A program made the translations under genes and the position numbers. Below the pieces are notes generated by a model, which saw only the letters and a list, made by a program, of their open reading frames with translations, was not told the DNA's origin and ran no database searches. Positions 53,187-62,271 of a DNA stretch of 64,000 nucleotides are shown here, one piece after another. This stretch comes from Pseudolactococcus raffinolactis NBRC 100932 (GTDB lineage Bacteria; Bacillota; Bacilli; Lactobacillales; Streptococcaceae): positions 156,887-220,886 of the forward strand of contig NZ_BCVN01000001.1 in assembly GCF_001591765.1 (NCBI RefSeq), in the 5' to 3' direction. Each line of letters begins with the position of its first letter. Within the stretch, counting starts at the first letter, position 1.

Positions 53187-54506
53187 ATGTCAATGTTTTT
53201 AGATACAGCACGAATTGAAGTGAAGGCCGGCAAAGGTGGCGATGGCGCCGTTTCTTTCCGTCGAGAAAAATACGTACCAGATGGTGGCCCTGCCGGTGGC
53301 GATGGTGGTCGTGGTGGCGATGTGATCTTTGTCGTCGATGAAGGACTACGCACGCTCATGGATTTCCGCTATAACCGCCATTTCAAGGCTAAACCAGGCG
53401 AAAAAGGTATGAATAAAGGCATGCACGGTCGCGGGTCAGAAGATTTGATTGTCAAAGTCCCACAAGGCACAACAGTCAAAGATTTTGAAACAGATAAGAT
53501 TTTGGTCGATTTACTAGCACCGGGTCAAACCTTTACCGTGGCTCATGGTGGTCGCGGCGGTCGTGGGAATATTCGCTTCGCGACAGCTAGAAATCCTGCA
53601 CCTGAAATCGCTGAAAATGGTGAGCCGGGTGAAGAACGTACCTTGTTATTAGAACTTCGTGTTTTGGCTGATGTCGGTCTTGTAGGCTTCCCATCAGTAG
53701 GTAAATCAACGCTATTAAGTGTGATTTCAAACGCCCGTCCAAAAATCGGTGCCTACCACTTTACAACCCTAGTTCCTAATATTGGGATGGTACGTGTTGG
53801 TGATGGCGAGAGTTTTGTCGTTGCTGATATGCCTGGGTTGATCGAAGGTGCCAGCCAAGGGATTGGTCTAGGGACACAGTTCTTGCGTCATATCGAACGA
53901 ACACGTGTCTTACTGCACGTCATTGACATGAGTGGCATGGAAGGGCGCGAGCCTTACGATGATTACGTGGCTATCAATGATGAGTTGGAAGGTTATAACC
54001 TGCGTCTTATGGAGCGCCCACAAATTATTGTTGTCAATAAAATGGACATGCCTGACGCAGAAGAAAATCTGGCTGAATTTAAAGCAAAACTTTTTGCAAA
54101 TTATGAAGAGTTTGAAGATAAACCACAAGTCTTTCCAGTTTCTGGGATTTCACGTCAAGGGTTACAGAACTTACTTGAAGCAACAGCTGAATTATTAAGT
54201 GAAACACCTGAATTTCCATTATATGAAGATGCAGACTTTGCTGATGACAACAAAGAAGCTTACTATGGCTTTGATGAAGGTACGCGTGAGTATGAAATTA
54301 CGCGTGATGATGATGCGTCATGGATTTTATCTGGTGAGAAACTTGAGAAACTCTTTACCATGACGAACTTTGACCATGATGAGTCTGTCTTCAAATTTGC
54401 CCGTCAATTACGTGGTATGGGCATTGATGAAGATCTCCGTGGTCGTGGTGCCAAAGATGGCGATATTGTCAGAATTGGTAAATTCGAATTTGAATTTGTG
54501 GATTAA
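53187..54506 (+). CDS. obgE: GTPase Obg/CgtA
   Basis: 439 residues. Glycine-rich Obg domain 1-158 ([20 protein letters not shown], then [14 protein letters not shown]), GTPase domain with G1 [11 protein letters not shown] near residue 166, G2 TTLVPN, G3 DMPGLIEGA and G4 NKMD, and a C-terminal OCT domain ([20 protein letters not shown]). It is an essential GTPase for 50S ribosome assembly and the stringent response. AAGGTG precedes the ATG. Head of the obgE-phoH-ybeY gene string. Confidence 0.97.
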   Translation: MSMFLDTARIEVKAGKGGDGAVSFRREKYVPDGGPAGGDGGRGGDVIFVVDEGLRTLMDFRYNRHFKAKPGEKGMNKGMHGRGSEDLIVKVPQGTTVKDFETDKILVDLLAPGQTFTVAHGGRGGRGNIRFATARNPAPEIAENGEPGEERTLLLELRVLADVGLVGFPSVGKSTLLSVISNARPKIGAYHFTTLVPNIGMVRVGDGESFVVADMPGLIEGASQGIGLGTQFLRHIERTRVLLHVIDMSGMEGREPYDDYVAINDELEGYNLRLMERPQIIVVNKMDMPDAEENLAEFKAKLFANYEEFEDKPQVFPVSGISRQGLQNLLEATAELLSETPEFPLYEDADFADDNKEAYYGFDEGTREYEITRDDDASWILSGEKLEKLFTMTNFDHDESVFKFARQLRGMGIDEDLRGRGAKDGDIVRIGKFEFEFVD

Positions 54507-54592
54507 TCAGATACATTTAAGTATGAAAACCAAATCTGGTTTTGTGCTTGAAGGCGATTAAAACACTGATAGGGATGATTTGGAGGTAGTAA

Positions 54593-54769
54593 GTGGGATT
54601 TAAAATTATCGGAAATCGAGATGCAGAAGGCAATTTTATCGCCTCTGCGGATGCTTGGCCACCAGAAAAAATAGCTGAGCTATTTGATAAATACAATCCC
54701 AATCGCAAGTTGCGGTTGGCGCGTGAAGCAGCAGAAAAAGAAGATAAGAAAGAAGACAAAGCCATTTGA
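54593..54769 (+). CDS. Conserved-looking 58-residue protein between obgE and phoH
   Basis: A GTG start with GGAGG 6 bases upstream opens 58 codons. The N-terminal two thirds is compact (MGFKIIGNRDAEGNFIASAD, AWPPEKIAELFDKYNP, NRKLRLA), and the tail is Lys/Glu-rich. No membrane helix. The stop TGA overlaps the TTG start of phoH (TTGA), so phoH translation depends on it. The codon pattern and the ribosome-binding site argue it is real. I do not recognise the family. Confidence 0.72.
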   Translation: MGFKIIGNRDAEGNFIASADAWPPEKIAELFDKYNPNRKLRLAREAAEKEDKKEDKAI

Positions 54770-55752
54770 ACTCTCTTGAAATCAAACTTAATCACCCTGA
54801 TGATGGGGCCAATCTTTTTGGCGCTCAGGAAAAACACTTAAAATATCTGGAAGAGGCAATCGGTGTCACCATCCATTTCCGCAGTGAAGTGGTTCAGGTG
54901 GTGTCGGAATCTGACGAAAAAAATGAACTAACTCGCTTAGTCTTACAAGCCTTACTTGTCTTGGTTGGGCGTGGTCAGACGGTGAATACACCCGATGTTG
55001 TCACAGCACTAACCATGGCACGAAACGGTGAAATCAACAAATTCATCGCCCTCTACGAAGAGGAAATTACCAAAGATAGTAATGGGAAACCGATTCGAGT
55101 TAAAACTCTAGGTCAAAAAATCTATGTTGAAGATATTTTGCATCATGATATTACCTTTGGCATTGGCCCAGCCGGAACGGGGAAAACCTATCTTGCCGTC
55201 GTATTAGCGACCACTGCCCTTCGTCGCGGTCAGGTCAAGCGCATTATCGTCACACGACCTGCCGTTGAAGCCGGTGAAAATCTAGGATTCTTACCGGGTG
55301 ATTTACAGGAGAAAGTCGATCCATACTTGCGCCCAATCTACGATGCCTTGTACAATGTTCTTGGCAAAGTAACAGTGGAGCGTATGTTAGAGCGAGGGAC
55401 GATTGAAATCGCACCTCTTGCCTATATGCGAGGTCGTACCTTGGATGATGCTTTTGTCATTTTAGACGAGGCACAAAATACCACCACCATGCAGATGAAA
55501 ATGTTTCTAACACGACTTGGCTTCAACTCTAAAATGGTTATTAATGGTGATATTAGCCAGATTGACTTACCGAGACATGCCAAGTCGGGTTTGATTGATG
55601 CCAAGGATAAACTCGCTAAAATTAAGCAGGTGGCCTTTGTCTATTTCTCAGCAAAAGATGTGGTGAGACACCCTGTTGTAGCAGAAATTATTCGTGCTTA
55701 TGAAACCGATGATCAGGAACAAGTTCAAACGAGAAGAGATGCGAATGAGTGA
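54766..55752 (+). CDS. phoH: PhoH-family ATPase
   Basis: 328 residues from TTG 54766, the only start that keeps the typical N-terminal SLEIKL strand; it overlaps the previous stop by 3 bases. RNA-linked N-terminal domain, then a P-loop ATPase: Walker A GPAGTGKTYLA near residue 138, VTRPAVEAGENLGFLPG, MRGRTLDDAFVILDEAQNTT (Walker B) and LTRLGFNSKMVINGD. Role uncertain, probably RNA metabolism together with YbeY, which lies two genes downstream. Confidence 0.94.
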   Translation: MNSLEIKLNHPDDGANLFGAQEKHLKYLEEAIGVTIHFRSEVVQVVSESDEKNELTRLVLQALLVLVGRGQTVNTPDVVTALTMARNGEINKFIALYEEEITKDSNGKPIRVKTLGQKIYVEDILHHDITFGIGPAGTGKTYLAVVLATTALRRGQVKRIIVTRPAVEAGENLGFLPGDLQEKVDPYLRPIYDALYNVLGKVTVERMLERGTIEIAPLAYMRGRTLDDAFVILDEAQNTTTMQMKMFLTRLGFNSKMVINGDISQIDLPRHAKSGLIDAKDKLAKIKQVAFVYFSAKDVVRHPVVAEIIRAYETDDQEQVQTRRDANE

Positions 55753-56203
55753 TTGGCGGGAAATCCGAATTGAAGCAGCCCAGCAAGGCAAAAATCCGAT
55801 GGTGATGGTAGAGTTACCATCTGGTTTTGCTTGCATTGGAGATACGCAATTTTTAGAGGGCTATTGTGTGCTTTTACCCAAGCGGGAAGTATTCAGTTTA
55901 AATGATTTGACCTTAGCAGAACGCAGTCAATTTCTGACGGATATGTCATTGATTGGGGATGCTTTGCTATCTGAAACAGATAGTTTGCGGATTAATTACG
56001 ATATTCTAGGGAATACAGATAACTATCTTCATGCCCATATTTTTCCGCGCTACCTCTCAGAAGCCCCTGATCGCTTGAAAAAGCCCGTTTGGCTTTACGA
56101 AGCGTATCATTGGTCTGATGAGACCTACGCTTACGACGAGCGCAAACATGGCGATCTACGTTCAAGGTTAACAACTTATTTGAAAGCCCACAAGCAACCA
56201 TAA
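55745..56203 (+). CDS. HIT-like protein
   Basis: 152 residues from the ATG at 55745, overlapping the end of phoH by 8 bases; AGAAGAG lies upstream and an ATG at 55739 is also possible. The fold signature is NYDILGNTDNYLHAHIFPRY. The histidine triad H-x-H-x-H is reduced to HAHIFPR, as in several diadenosine-polyphosphate-hydrolase-like relatives, so nucleotide hydrolase activity may be altered. It sits between phoH and ybeY. Confidence 0.75.
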   Translation: MSDWREIRIEAAQQGKNPMVMVELPSGFACIGDTQFLEGYCVLLPKREVFSLNDLTLAERSQFLTDMSLIGDALLSETDSLRINYDILGNTDNYLHAHIFPRYLSEAPDRLKKPVWLYEAYHWSDETYAYDERKHGDLRSRLTTYLKAHKQP

Positions 56204-56207
56204 GTTT

Positions 56208-56250
56208 GCGAGTGCACCCGCTTGGACGGCGTAAAAACACAGAAGGGAGA
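56208..56250 (+). repeat. Dispersed leader repeat, copy D (module 1), at the ybeY ribosome-binding site
   Basis: GAGTGCACCCGCTTGGACGG followed by ACACAGAAGGGAG resembles the xylB copy across about 40 bases and ends in the Shine-Dalgarno of ybeY. From GTG 56212 it could encode [15 protein letters not shown]. Confidence 0.55.
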
Positions 56251-56260
56251 GACGTTTAGC

Positions 56261-56752
56261 ATGTATATTGAGATGCAAGATAAAACAGGCCAAGTGTCTG
56301 AAGCATTGCAGCAGGATACGATTAAGTTGCTAAATTTTGCAGCAGATTTCATCCATCTGCCTGAAAATAAAGAAATGGCCATCACCTATGTCTTGAATGA
56401 TGAGATCCAGGAGATTAACCGAGAATATCGCGGTAAAGATGTACCGACGGATGTGGTCAGCTTAGAATACGAACCAGAAGATATCGCTTTTGGTGAAGAC
56501 TTTGAAATGCCGGAAGAACTTCAGGCTGAGTTAGAAGACTTTGATAGTTTTATCGGGGAGCTTTATATCTCTATCGAAAAAGCGCAAGAACAGGCTGATA
56601 ATTACGGTCATCGTTATGAGCGTGAGCTGGGATTTTTGGCGGTACATGGCTTTCTCCATATCAACGGCTACGACCATATGGTTCCCGAGGATGAAAAAGT
56701 AATGTTTGCCCTACAGGAAGAGATTTTGACTGCTTATGGCCTTACAAGATAA
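56261..56752 (+). CDS. ybeY: Endoribonuclease/rRNA maturation factor YbeY
   Basis: 163 residues from the ATG at 56261 (AAGGGAGA upstream); the frame is open back to a TTG at 56222 in the leader repeat, but homologues begin MYIEM. Zinc-binding signature [11 protein letters not shown] near residue 128, preceded by [12 protein letters not shown] and [16 protein letters not shown]. YbeY matures 16S rRNA ends and takes part in RNA quality control. It overlaps dgkA by 17 bases. Confidence 0.95.
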   Translation: MYIEMQDKTGQVSEALQQDTIKLLNFAADFIHLPENKEMAITYVLNDEIQEINREYRGKDVPTDVVSLEYEPEDIAFGEDFEMPEELQAELEDFDSFIGELYISIEKAQEQADNYGHRYERELGFLAVHGFLHINGYDHMVPEDEKVMFALQEEILTAYGLTR

Positions 56753-57137
56753 AAACACAGGAAAAAAATGGAAAAACCGAACGGTTTATGCCTCACTTGA
56801 GTTTGCCTTGACTGGGATTATCACTGCTTTTCGTGAAGAACGTAATTTGCGTAAACATGCAGTAAGTGCCAGTTTAGCCACCATTTTTGGGTTCATCTTC
56901 AGCATTTCAAGGATTGAATGGCTTTTCTTGCTTTTGGCGATATTTCTTGTGATTTTCGGTGAGATCATTAATTCAGCGATTGAAAATGTTGTCGATTTAG
57001 CTAGTGAATATCACTTTTCCATGCTAGCAAAAAATGCCAAAGATATGGCAGCGGGAGCGGTTTTATTCATCTCTCTTTATGCTGTGATCGTTGGCTTGTT
57101 GATCTTTTTACCAAAAATTTGGGCGCTAATCTTTTAA
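56736..57137 (+). CDS. dgkA: Undecaprenol/diacylglycerol kinase
   Basis: 133 residues, DgkA family with three membrane helices. The signature is the amphipathic start [20 protein letters not shown] and the second helix with [17 protein letters not shown], containing the metal- and ATP-binding Glu and Asn. Gram-positive members phosphorylate undecaprenol for cell-wall lipid recycling. Translation is coupled to ybeY. In many streptococci era follows; here the operon ends against convergent comFC. Confidence 0.93.
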   Translation: MALQDKNTGKKWKNRTVYASLEFALTGIITAFREERNLRKHAVSASLATIFGFIFSISRIEWLFLLLAIFLVIFGEIINSAIENVVDLASEYHFSMLAKNAKDMAAGAVLFISLYAVIVGLLIFLPKIWALIF

Positions 57138-57139
57138 GG

Positions 57140-57787
57140 TTAGCGAAATAATGAAAAAGTAGAAACGTGGGCGCAGCCTGCGTTTTTTAATATGCTTGCA
57201 CCATTTTTAAGGGTCGTCCCTGTCGTGAAAATATCATCTACGAGAACCACGTGCTCAGGGATGGTAACATTTTTCTTGAGATGAAAAGGATTTTCAGAAG
57301 CTAAGCGCTCTGCACGATTTTTGTGAGATTGGTGCCGCGTTTCTTCTTTGGTCAGGAGTTCAAGATAAGGAAGTTTAGCGCTACTTAAAAATCCCGTGAC
57401 TTGATTAAAGCCTCTACTTTGTAGTCGTTCAGGTGAAACTGGCACAGGCACGAGAGTTTGGCCCTTCAAACTGCTCGTAAGGACATGATCAAAGGCGCTT
57501 CTAAGTCTGAAATCACCTTGAAATTTATAGTTCTGAAAAAAGTTTTTTGCAAAATCATTATAGTGAAAAATGGCCTGATGTAAGATGGGGTCAGTGATGC
57601 CCTTACAGTCACGACAAATGTCATCACTATCAGGTTTGTAACATACTTGGCAGTGTCTATCTGAAATCACTTCAAATTTTACCCAACAATCGGGACAAAC
57701 GGTCTCTCTTGGCTTTCGGGATAAGAAAATATCAGAGAATTGGAAGCAGGGTGTCAACGTATTGTGGCATAATAAGCAGTCTGTCAT
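57140..57787 (-). CDS. comFC: ComFC phosphoribosyltransferase-like competence protein
   Basis: 215 residues. N-terminal zinc ribbon with four CxxC-type pairs (CLLCHNTL, CPDCW, CQVCYKP, CRDCK) and a C-terminal type I phosphoribosyltransferase fold with LVPVPVSPERLQSRGFNQ and the PRPP loop VVLVDDIFTTGTT. ComFC is needed for uptake of transforming single-stranded DNA, bridging ComFA and DprA. It overlaps comFA by 4 bases. The gene is intact. Confidence 0.94.
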   Translation of the reverse strand: MTDCLLCHNTLTPCFQFSDIFLSRKPRETVCPDCWVKFEVISDRHCQVCYKPDSDDICRDCKGITDPILHQAIFHYNDFAKNFFQNYKFQGDFRLRSAFDHVLTSSLKGQTLVPVPVSPERLQSRGFNQVTGFLSSAKLPYLELLTKEETRHQSHKNRAERLASENPFHLKKNVTIPEHVVLVDDIFTTGTTLKNGASILKNAGCAHVSTFSLFR

Positions 57788-59058
57788 GTAAAACCTCCCA
57801 GTCGATTCATCTGGCGAATTTCTGAAATAGCTCGGGTCATGTCTCTGGTTAGGCCAGTATGAAAAAAGTATACCAGACCAGTCGGCCGATCAGGGCTTCG
57901 GCCAGCCCTTCCCGCAATCTGAATCAAACTTGATTTGGTAAAGAGACGGTGGTGACTATTGACCACAAAAACATCAACCTTAGGAAAAGTCACCCCTCGC
58001 TCTAAAATGGTCGTCGAAACTAAAATCGTGAGTTGCCCTTGTCGAAAACGGTCAATCTCCTCAGCACGCTCCTCACTAGTAGAGGCTACAAAGCCAATTT
58101 TTTCGTCAGGAAACAGACGTCGCAAGCGCTCTGTGAACGATTGACCAAAGGCAATGACGGGCGCGAAAATGAGGAGTGGAAAACCTGTCTCCCGCTGTTT
58201 TTTGATGTGACGGTAGATGCGTTTTTCGCTGCCACTGAAGATGACTTTTGGGACAACGAGTGGGTTGCCATGAAAGCGACGGGACAAAGATACCTGTTTT
58301 AACTGGCTAGTTTTGACCAGTTTATCGAGTTTGTCAGTAGATGTCGCGGTTAGATAAATCAACGTTGCGGTAGGTTTTCGGGACTGCTCAGCCGCAAAGT
58401 AAAGGGCATCATTATCAGCGTAGGGAAAGGCGTCCACTTCGTCGATAATCAATAGATCAAAGGCATGGCGAAAGCGCAGTAGTTGGTGGGTGGTTGAAAT
58501 GACGAGTGGTGTCGGAAAGTAAGGCTCTGATTCAGCGTGTAGGAGAGAGATTGGGATAGAAAAGTCGCGAGATAATCTGGCATGTAGTTCGCGGGCAACG
58601 TCGGTCCTGGGCGTCGCAATCCCAACGGCCCCACCACTTGAGATGACTCTAGCCACGGCAGCATAAATCATCTCAGTTTTACCAGCCCCTGTAACAGCAT
58701 GGACTAAAATCTGAGTTTTCTGATCAACTGCAGCCATCAGTTCCTTTGAAATTTCAGCTTGATAGGGCGTGAGTTGGCCGCTCCAAAGGAGGGAATCTTG
58801 AGGTGGGAAATCTTGCTGAGGTAAGTGGTAGAGTAATTCATCAGACCGAACCCGTCCGAGGTGAAGGCACTCTGGACAAAAGTAAGCAGGAATCTCTAAC
58901 TTAACTGCTTGAAGAGAAGATGTTGTCCCGCATCGATGGCAAGTCACCGATTTTGGTGTGATTGACATCCCAGGGAAGGTCTCGGTGTCTTTTGGGAGAT
59001 TTTCGAAGTCACCCCCCAGTTCTTGTCGCGTTAATAGGCGACAGTATAAGTTATCCAT
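57784..59058 (-). CDS. comFA: ComFA DNA-uptake helicase
   Basis: 424 residues, near the usual 430. A zinc cluster near residues 40-85 (CHRCG, CPECLH), then a superfamily 2 DEAD-like motor: Walker A VTGAGKTEM near residue 121, LIIDEVDAFPY, TATST, and the C-terminal motifs STTILERGVTFP and QIAGRAGRSPDR. It powers passage of single-stranded DNA across the membrane. With comFC it forms an intact late competence operon, which suggests transformability if the comX system is present elsewhere. No good cin-box is visible upstream. Confidence 0.95.
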   Translation of the reverse strand: MDNLYCRLLTRQELGGDFENLPKDTETFPGMSITPKSVTCHRCGTTSSLQAVKLEIPAYFCPECLHLGRVRSDELLYHLPQQDFPPQDSLLWSGQLTPYQAEISKELMAAVDQKTQILVHAVTGAGKTEMIYAAVARVISSGGAVGIATPRTDVARELHARLSRDFSIPISLLHAESEPYFPTPLVISTTHQLLRFRHAFDLLIIDEVDAFPYADNDALYFAAEQSRKPTATLIYLTATSTDKLDKLVKTSQLKQVSLSRRFHGNPLVVPKVIFSGSEKRIYRHIKKQRETGFPLLIFAPVIAFGQSFTERLRRLFPDEKIGFVASTSEERAEEIDRFRQGQLTILVSTTILERGVTFPKVDVFVVNSHHRLFTKSSLIQIAGRAGRSPDRPTGLVYFFHTGLTRDMTRAISEIRQMNRLGGFT

Positions 59059-59086
59059 ACTTTCTTATACGGATTTTATCAGAAAA

Positions 59087-59095
59087 TGTTACAAT
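59087..59095 (+). promoter_or_regulatory. Extended -10 promoter of yigZ, predicting a leaderless mRNA
   Basis: TGtTACAAT is followed by six bases (ATTTTT) and the ATG. The geometry is identical to that of polA and there is no Shine-Dalgarno. Confidence 0.55.
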
Positions 59096-59101
59096 ATTTT
59101 T

Positions 59102-59725
59102 ATGACCATTACGATAAAAGATGATGTAATATTTGAAGAAGAGATCAAGAAATCTCGTTTTATTTGCCACCTCAAGCGGGTGACAACTGAAGAAGCAGCG
59201 CGTGAGTTTATCAACTCGATCAAAAAGCAGCACCACAAAGCTAACCATAACGTTTCAGCCTTCACGTTCGGTGATCATCAGGAAATCCAGCGCTCCTCCG
59301 ACGATGGTGAGCCCTCTGGCACAGCAGGTGTCCCCATGCTTGAGATCTTTAAGAAACGAGAGTTGACCAACCTTGTCGCCGTTGTGACGCGTTATTTTGG
59401 TGGCATCAAACTCGGTGCGGGTGGCCTCATTCGCGCTTATGCCGGTAGCGTTAACCACGCCATTGATGCCGTTGGACTCGTCAAAATCGTCGAGCAAACC
59501 CAGCTAGACATCGACATGGATTACGGACTTTTTGACAATGTTTCGAGGTATCTTACGAGTGCTGGTCTGGCTATCGCCGACTCAGTTTTCACCGAAAAGG
59601 TGGTTATCACTGTTTTTGCGGATACTGCTGAGCTTGAGCAGCTAAAGGAAGACCTAACAGAGCAGTTTCATGGTAAGTTAGAACTCACTATAGGTGATAA
59701 AAAACTTGTAGAAGTCGCTATTTAG
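59102..59725 (+). CDS. YigZ/IMPACT family protein
   Basis: 207 residues from the ATG at 59102. The frame is open upstream into comFA, but MTITIKDDVIFEEEIKKSRF is the usual beginning. UPF0029 N-terminal domain with KSRFICHLKRV, KQQHHKANHNVSAFT, SSDDGEPSGTAGVPML and TRYFGGIKLGAGGLIRAY, then the DUF1949 domain. Linked in bacteria to translation or proline-peptide handling, with no settled role. Divergent from comFA. The ssrA promoter lies at its 3' end. Confidence 0.9.
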   Translation: MTITIKDDVIFEEEIKKSRFICHLKRVTTEEAAREFINSIKKQHHKANHNVSAFTFGDHQEIQRSSDDGEPSGTAGVPMLEIFKKRELTNLVAVVTRYFGGIKLGAGGLIRAYAGSVNHAIDAVGLVKIVEQTQLDIDMDYGLFDNVSRYLTSAGLAIADSVFTEKVVITVFADTAELEQLKEDLTEQFHGKLELTIGDKKLVEVAI

Positions 59726-59734
59726 TGCTATAAT
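59706..59734 (+). promoter_or_regulatory. Distal ssrA promoter
   Basis: TTGTAG, 17-base spacer, extended -10 TGcTATAAT at the end of yigZ. A second -35-like TTGACA at 59765-59770 with a weak -10 near 59790 may be the proximal promoter. Confidence 0.65.
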
Positions 59735-59811
59735 AGGTTTCCAAGAGATCACTTGCTAGATGTCTTGACACATAAAAGTCAAACTGTGCTAGTTACAGTG
59801 ACTTAGAATTC

Positions 59812-60161
59812 GGGGTCGTTCTGGATTCGACAGGTGTTGTCGCGTATGAGCTGCGATTAGTGCGGCGCCACTCTAAACCGCCGCAGATAAATATAACTGC
59901 TAAAAATACACAAACTTACGCAGTAGCTGCCTAAACCACAGCCTGCGTGCCTGACTTTCGCTCGCCTATGGCGATTTGATGGCCTAATTTAGTAGGATAC
60001 GATTTGACGGTGTCTTGACGTCAGAGAAGAGATTAAGAGACTCGCAAGTTAACTTTGTTCGAGGATTGTCTCGTTAGCTTGTTAAATTTAGACAGTCCCT
60101 ATGATTGTAGACGCTGATATAGCAAGGCATTTGGACAGGGGTTCGACTCCCCTCGGCTCCA
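59812..60161 (+). ncRNA. ssrA: Transfer-messenger RNA (ssrA)
   Basis: About 350 bases. The 5' end GGGGTCGTTCTGGATTCGAC and the 3' end GGGGTTCGACTCCCCTCGGC then TCCA pair as a tRNA-Ala-like acceptor and T arm, with the CCA encoded. The resume codon GCT at 59899 opens the tag AKNTQTYAVAA, stopped by TAA at 59932-59934. This rescues stalled ribosomes and marks products for proteolysis. The tag is of the lactococcal/streptococcal type (AKN...YA.AA). Confidence 0.97.
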
Positions 60162-60169
60162 TGTAAAAG

Positions 60170-60205
60170 AAAGGAACCCTTTGTAAATAAGGGTTCCTTT
60201 TCTTT
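60170..60205 (+). terminator. ssrA terminator
   Basis: Perfect 12-bp stem AAAGGAACCCTT/AAGGGTTCCTTT with a 7-base loop and T-rich tail. Confidence 0.92.
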
Positions 60206-60545
60206 GGGATTGGTTTAGGAGCTAATAGATATAGATTTTATTAAGCTAATCGTTGATTTGCTAAAAAATGGCAAAAAATAACCAGTCTTCAAAACTTTTA
60301 GCAGTTAGACTGGTTATTTTCCCCATATACCTGCTACCGTCAAAAACGGCCTTACAGGAAGGACTTGTAGACGCAAGTCTTTTTGTTTAATTTGATTATA
60401 TCAATCTGTAAAATTCGTGTCAAGAATCATGTTATTGATAACCAGCAACTCTGGACGGCAGTCAAGAACAAGCCCGCCATTTTATGGTATAATGGAGAAA
60501 ATTGCATCTATTTAACCAATGATAAAAGAAACTAAAGAGGATATT
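60206..60545 (+). other. Intergenic region ssrA-cvfB with two further hairpins
   Basis: 340 bases without a gene. A perfect 13-bp stem AAAATAACCAGTC/GACTGGTTATTTT (60275-60320) and a terminator-like GACTTG-N6-CAAGTC with five T (60360-60385) follow each other, so a small RNA between them or tandem back-up terminators are possible. An extended -10 TGgTATAAT for cvfB lies at 60485-60493. Confidence 0.55.
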
Positions 60546-61409
60546 ATGACAGATTTAAATGCCATCATGGCAACTAGGATTACCGGAAAAATCACCGACG
60601 AAAATGACCAAAATTACTACATTCAAAAAGACGGCTTGATTTTTAGACTGCCAAAAACTGAGGGTGATTTTACCATTGGTGACGATGTGACAGGCTTCGC
60701 CTACACGGACAAGGCCGGCAAACAACGCTTGACTTTAACAGAACCTTCAGCCACACGAGACACATACGGTTGGGGGACTGTGACGGATGTCAGAAAAGAC
60801 CTGGGTGTCTTTTTGGATGTCAACATCCCTGAAAAAGATGTGGTCGTTTCCGTTGATATTTTACCTGAGTTGAAAGAGTTGTGGCCGAAAAAAGGCGATA
60901 AGCTGTACGTCAAACTGGACGTTGACAATAAAGATCGGATCTGGGGTGAGCTAGCCTATCCTGAAACCTTTGTTCAGATGGCTGGCAAAGTTTATGATAA
61001 CATGCAAAACCAGAATTTACACGCCATTGTCTACCGCAATAAACTCTCTGGTAGCTTTGTCTATCTTCCAGAAAATAACATGCTCGGCTTCATCCATCCT
61101 AATGAGCGCTTTTCTGAGCCGCGTTTGGGGCAAGAGCTGGATGTGCGCGTGATCGGTTATCGTGAAATCGATAAAACCTTAAATCTCAGCCTGAAACCAC
61201 GCTCTTACGAGATGTTGGATGCCGATGCCCAGTTAATCATGACTTACCTCGAGCAACAAGGTGGGCACATGCCTTTCTATGATAAGTCAGCACCAGAAGA
61301 TATCAAAGCAACTTTTGCCATTTCTAAAGGTCAGTTTAAAAAAGCGCTCGGCGGCTTGATGAAACAGGGCAAAATTAAACAAGATGAGACAGGAACGACA
61401 TTACTATGA
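60546..61409 (+). CDS. cvfB: CvfB-family S1 RNA-binding protein
   Basis: 287 residues from the ATG at 60546 (AAAGAGG upstream). Three S1-like domains and a C-terminal winged helix: [18 protein letters not shown] near residue 85, [36 protein letters not shown], and [20 protein letters not shown] at the end. CvfB (YitL in Bacillus) binds RNA and affects virulence and RNA stability in staphylococci. It overlaps msrA by 4 bases (ATGA). Confidence 0.88.
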   Translation: MTDLNAIMATRITGKITDENDQNYYIQKDGLIFRLPKTEGDFTIGDDVTGFAYTDKAGKQRLTLTEPSATRDTYGWGTVTDVRKDLGVFLDVNIPEKDVVVSVDILPELKELWPKKGDKLYVKLDVDNKDRIWGELAYPETFVQMAGKVYDNMQNQNLHAIVYRNKLSGSFVYLPENNMLGFIHPNERFSEPRLGQELDVRVIGYREIDKTLNLSLKPRSYEMLDADAQLIMTYLEQQGGHMPFYDKSAPEDIKATFAISKGQFKKALGGLMKQGKIKQDETGTTLL

Positions 61410-61927
61410 GTCAAGAACGTGCAATTTTCGCGGGTGGTTGCTTTTGGTGTATGGTCCAACCCTTTGAGGAACTACCAGGCATCCTGAGTGTGCTCAGCGG
61501 CTACACTGGAGGCACCACCCAAAATCCAACTTATGAGGATGTGTTGACGCATCAAACAGGCCATACTGAAGCCGTTGAGATAATTTTCGATAACAGCATC
61601 GTGAGCTATGGCGAGTTAGTTGAACTCTACTGGACGCTGACCGATCCGACAGATGCCTTCGGTCAATTTCAAGATCGCGGCGATAACTATCGCCCAGTGA
61701 TTTTTTATGACAATGCTGAACAGCAACAAATCGCGACTGAAAGCAAGGCACAGCTACAGGCTTCAGGACGCTTCGATTTTCCGATTGTGGTGGCGATTGA
61801 GCCGAGTCAGACCTTCTGGCCAGCAGAAAGCTATCACCAAGGCTTCTATAAAACGAATCCAGTACGATATGCCCAAAGTTCACAACTGCGTCATGACTTT
61901 TTAGCCAAACAATGGGGGAAGAAATGA
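61406..61927 (+). CDS. msrA: Peptide-methionine (S)-S-oxide reductase
   Basis: 173 residues. Catalytic motif [14 protein letters not shown] with Cys12, [26 protein letters not shown] and [12 protein letters not shown]. It reduces methionine-S-sulfoxide in oxidised proteins. Coupled by ATGA overlaps to cvfB before it and to the YozE-like gene after it. Confidence 0.96.
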   Translation: MSQERAIFAGGCFWCMVQPFEELPGILSVLSGYTGGTTQNPTYEDVLTHQTGHTEAVEIIFDNSIVSYGELVELYWTLTDPTDAFGQFQDRGDNYRPVIFYDNAEQQQIATESKAQLQASGRFDFPIVVAIEPSQTFWPAESYHQGFYKTNPVRYAQSSQLRHDFLAKQWGKK

Positions 61928-62133
61928 GTTTTTACACCTTTTTGATGAAGTTTCGGGCATATAAGGAAGTTGATGACATCACCAAACTTGCCAATCTAGT
62001 TTATGAAGATACGACCTTTCCGAAACATGCATCAGATTTCGATGAAATTTCAACTTATCTAGAAACCCATGCTAATTTCGCCTTTAATTTGTCATCTTTT
62101 GATGAGATTTGGGAACAATACTTGGCGAACTGA
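61924..62133 (+). CDS. YozE family protein (UPF0346)
   Basis: 69 residues from the ATG at 61924 (GGGGGAAG upstream; ATG 61912 is in frame but overlaps that site). The SAM-like helical fold signature reads [35 protein letters not shown] and FDEIWEQYL. Function unknown. Last gene of the cvfB-msrA operon; only a T-rich tract near 62210 follows, without a clean hairpin. Confidence 0.9.
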   Translation: MSFYTFLMKFRAYKEVDDITKLANLVYEDTTFPKHASDFDEISTYLETHANFAFNLSSFDEIWEQYLAN

Positions 62134-62238
62134 TTTTCAGCTATAAAACAATTAATTGAATCATTATAAGTATTGATTTAAAATTCTATCTACCAAAGAG
62201 TGGCTGTTTTTTTGTTTTCATCAAACGCGACCAATAAC

Positions 62239-62267
62239 TTGACAAGAACTCAAAATAGCGGTACAAT
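62239..62267 (+). promoter_or_regulatory. rplK promoter
   Basis: TTGACA, 17-base spacer, TACAAT. Confidence 0.88.
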
Positions 62268-62271
62268 ATTA

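Noticed and set aside
59066..59073. TCCGTATA on the minus strand before comFA, similar to a ComX cin-box (TACGAATA)
   Set aside because: Only 6 of 8 bases match and it lies 7 bases from the start codon, too close for a normal promoter.
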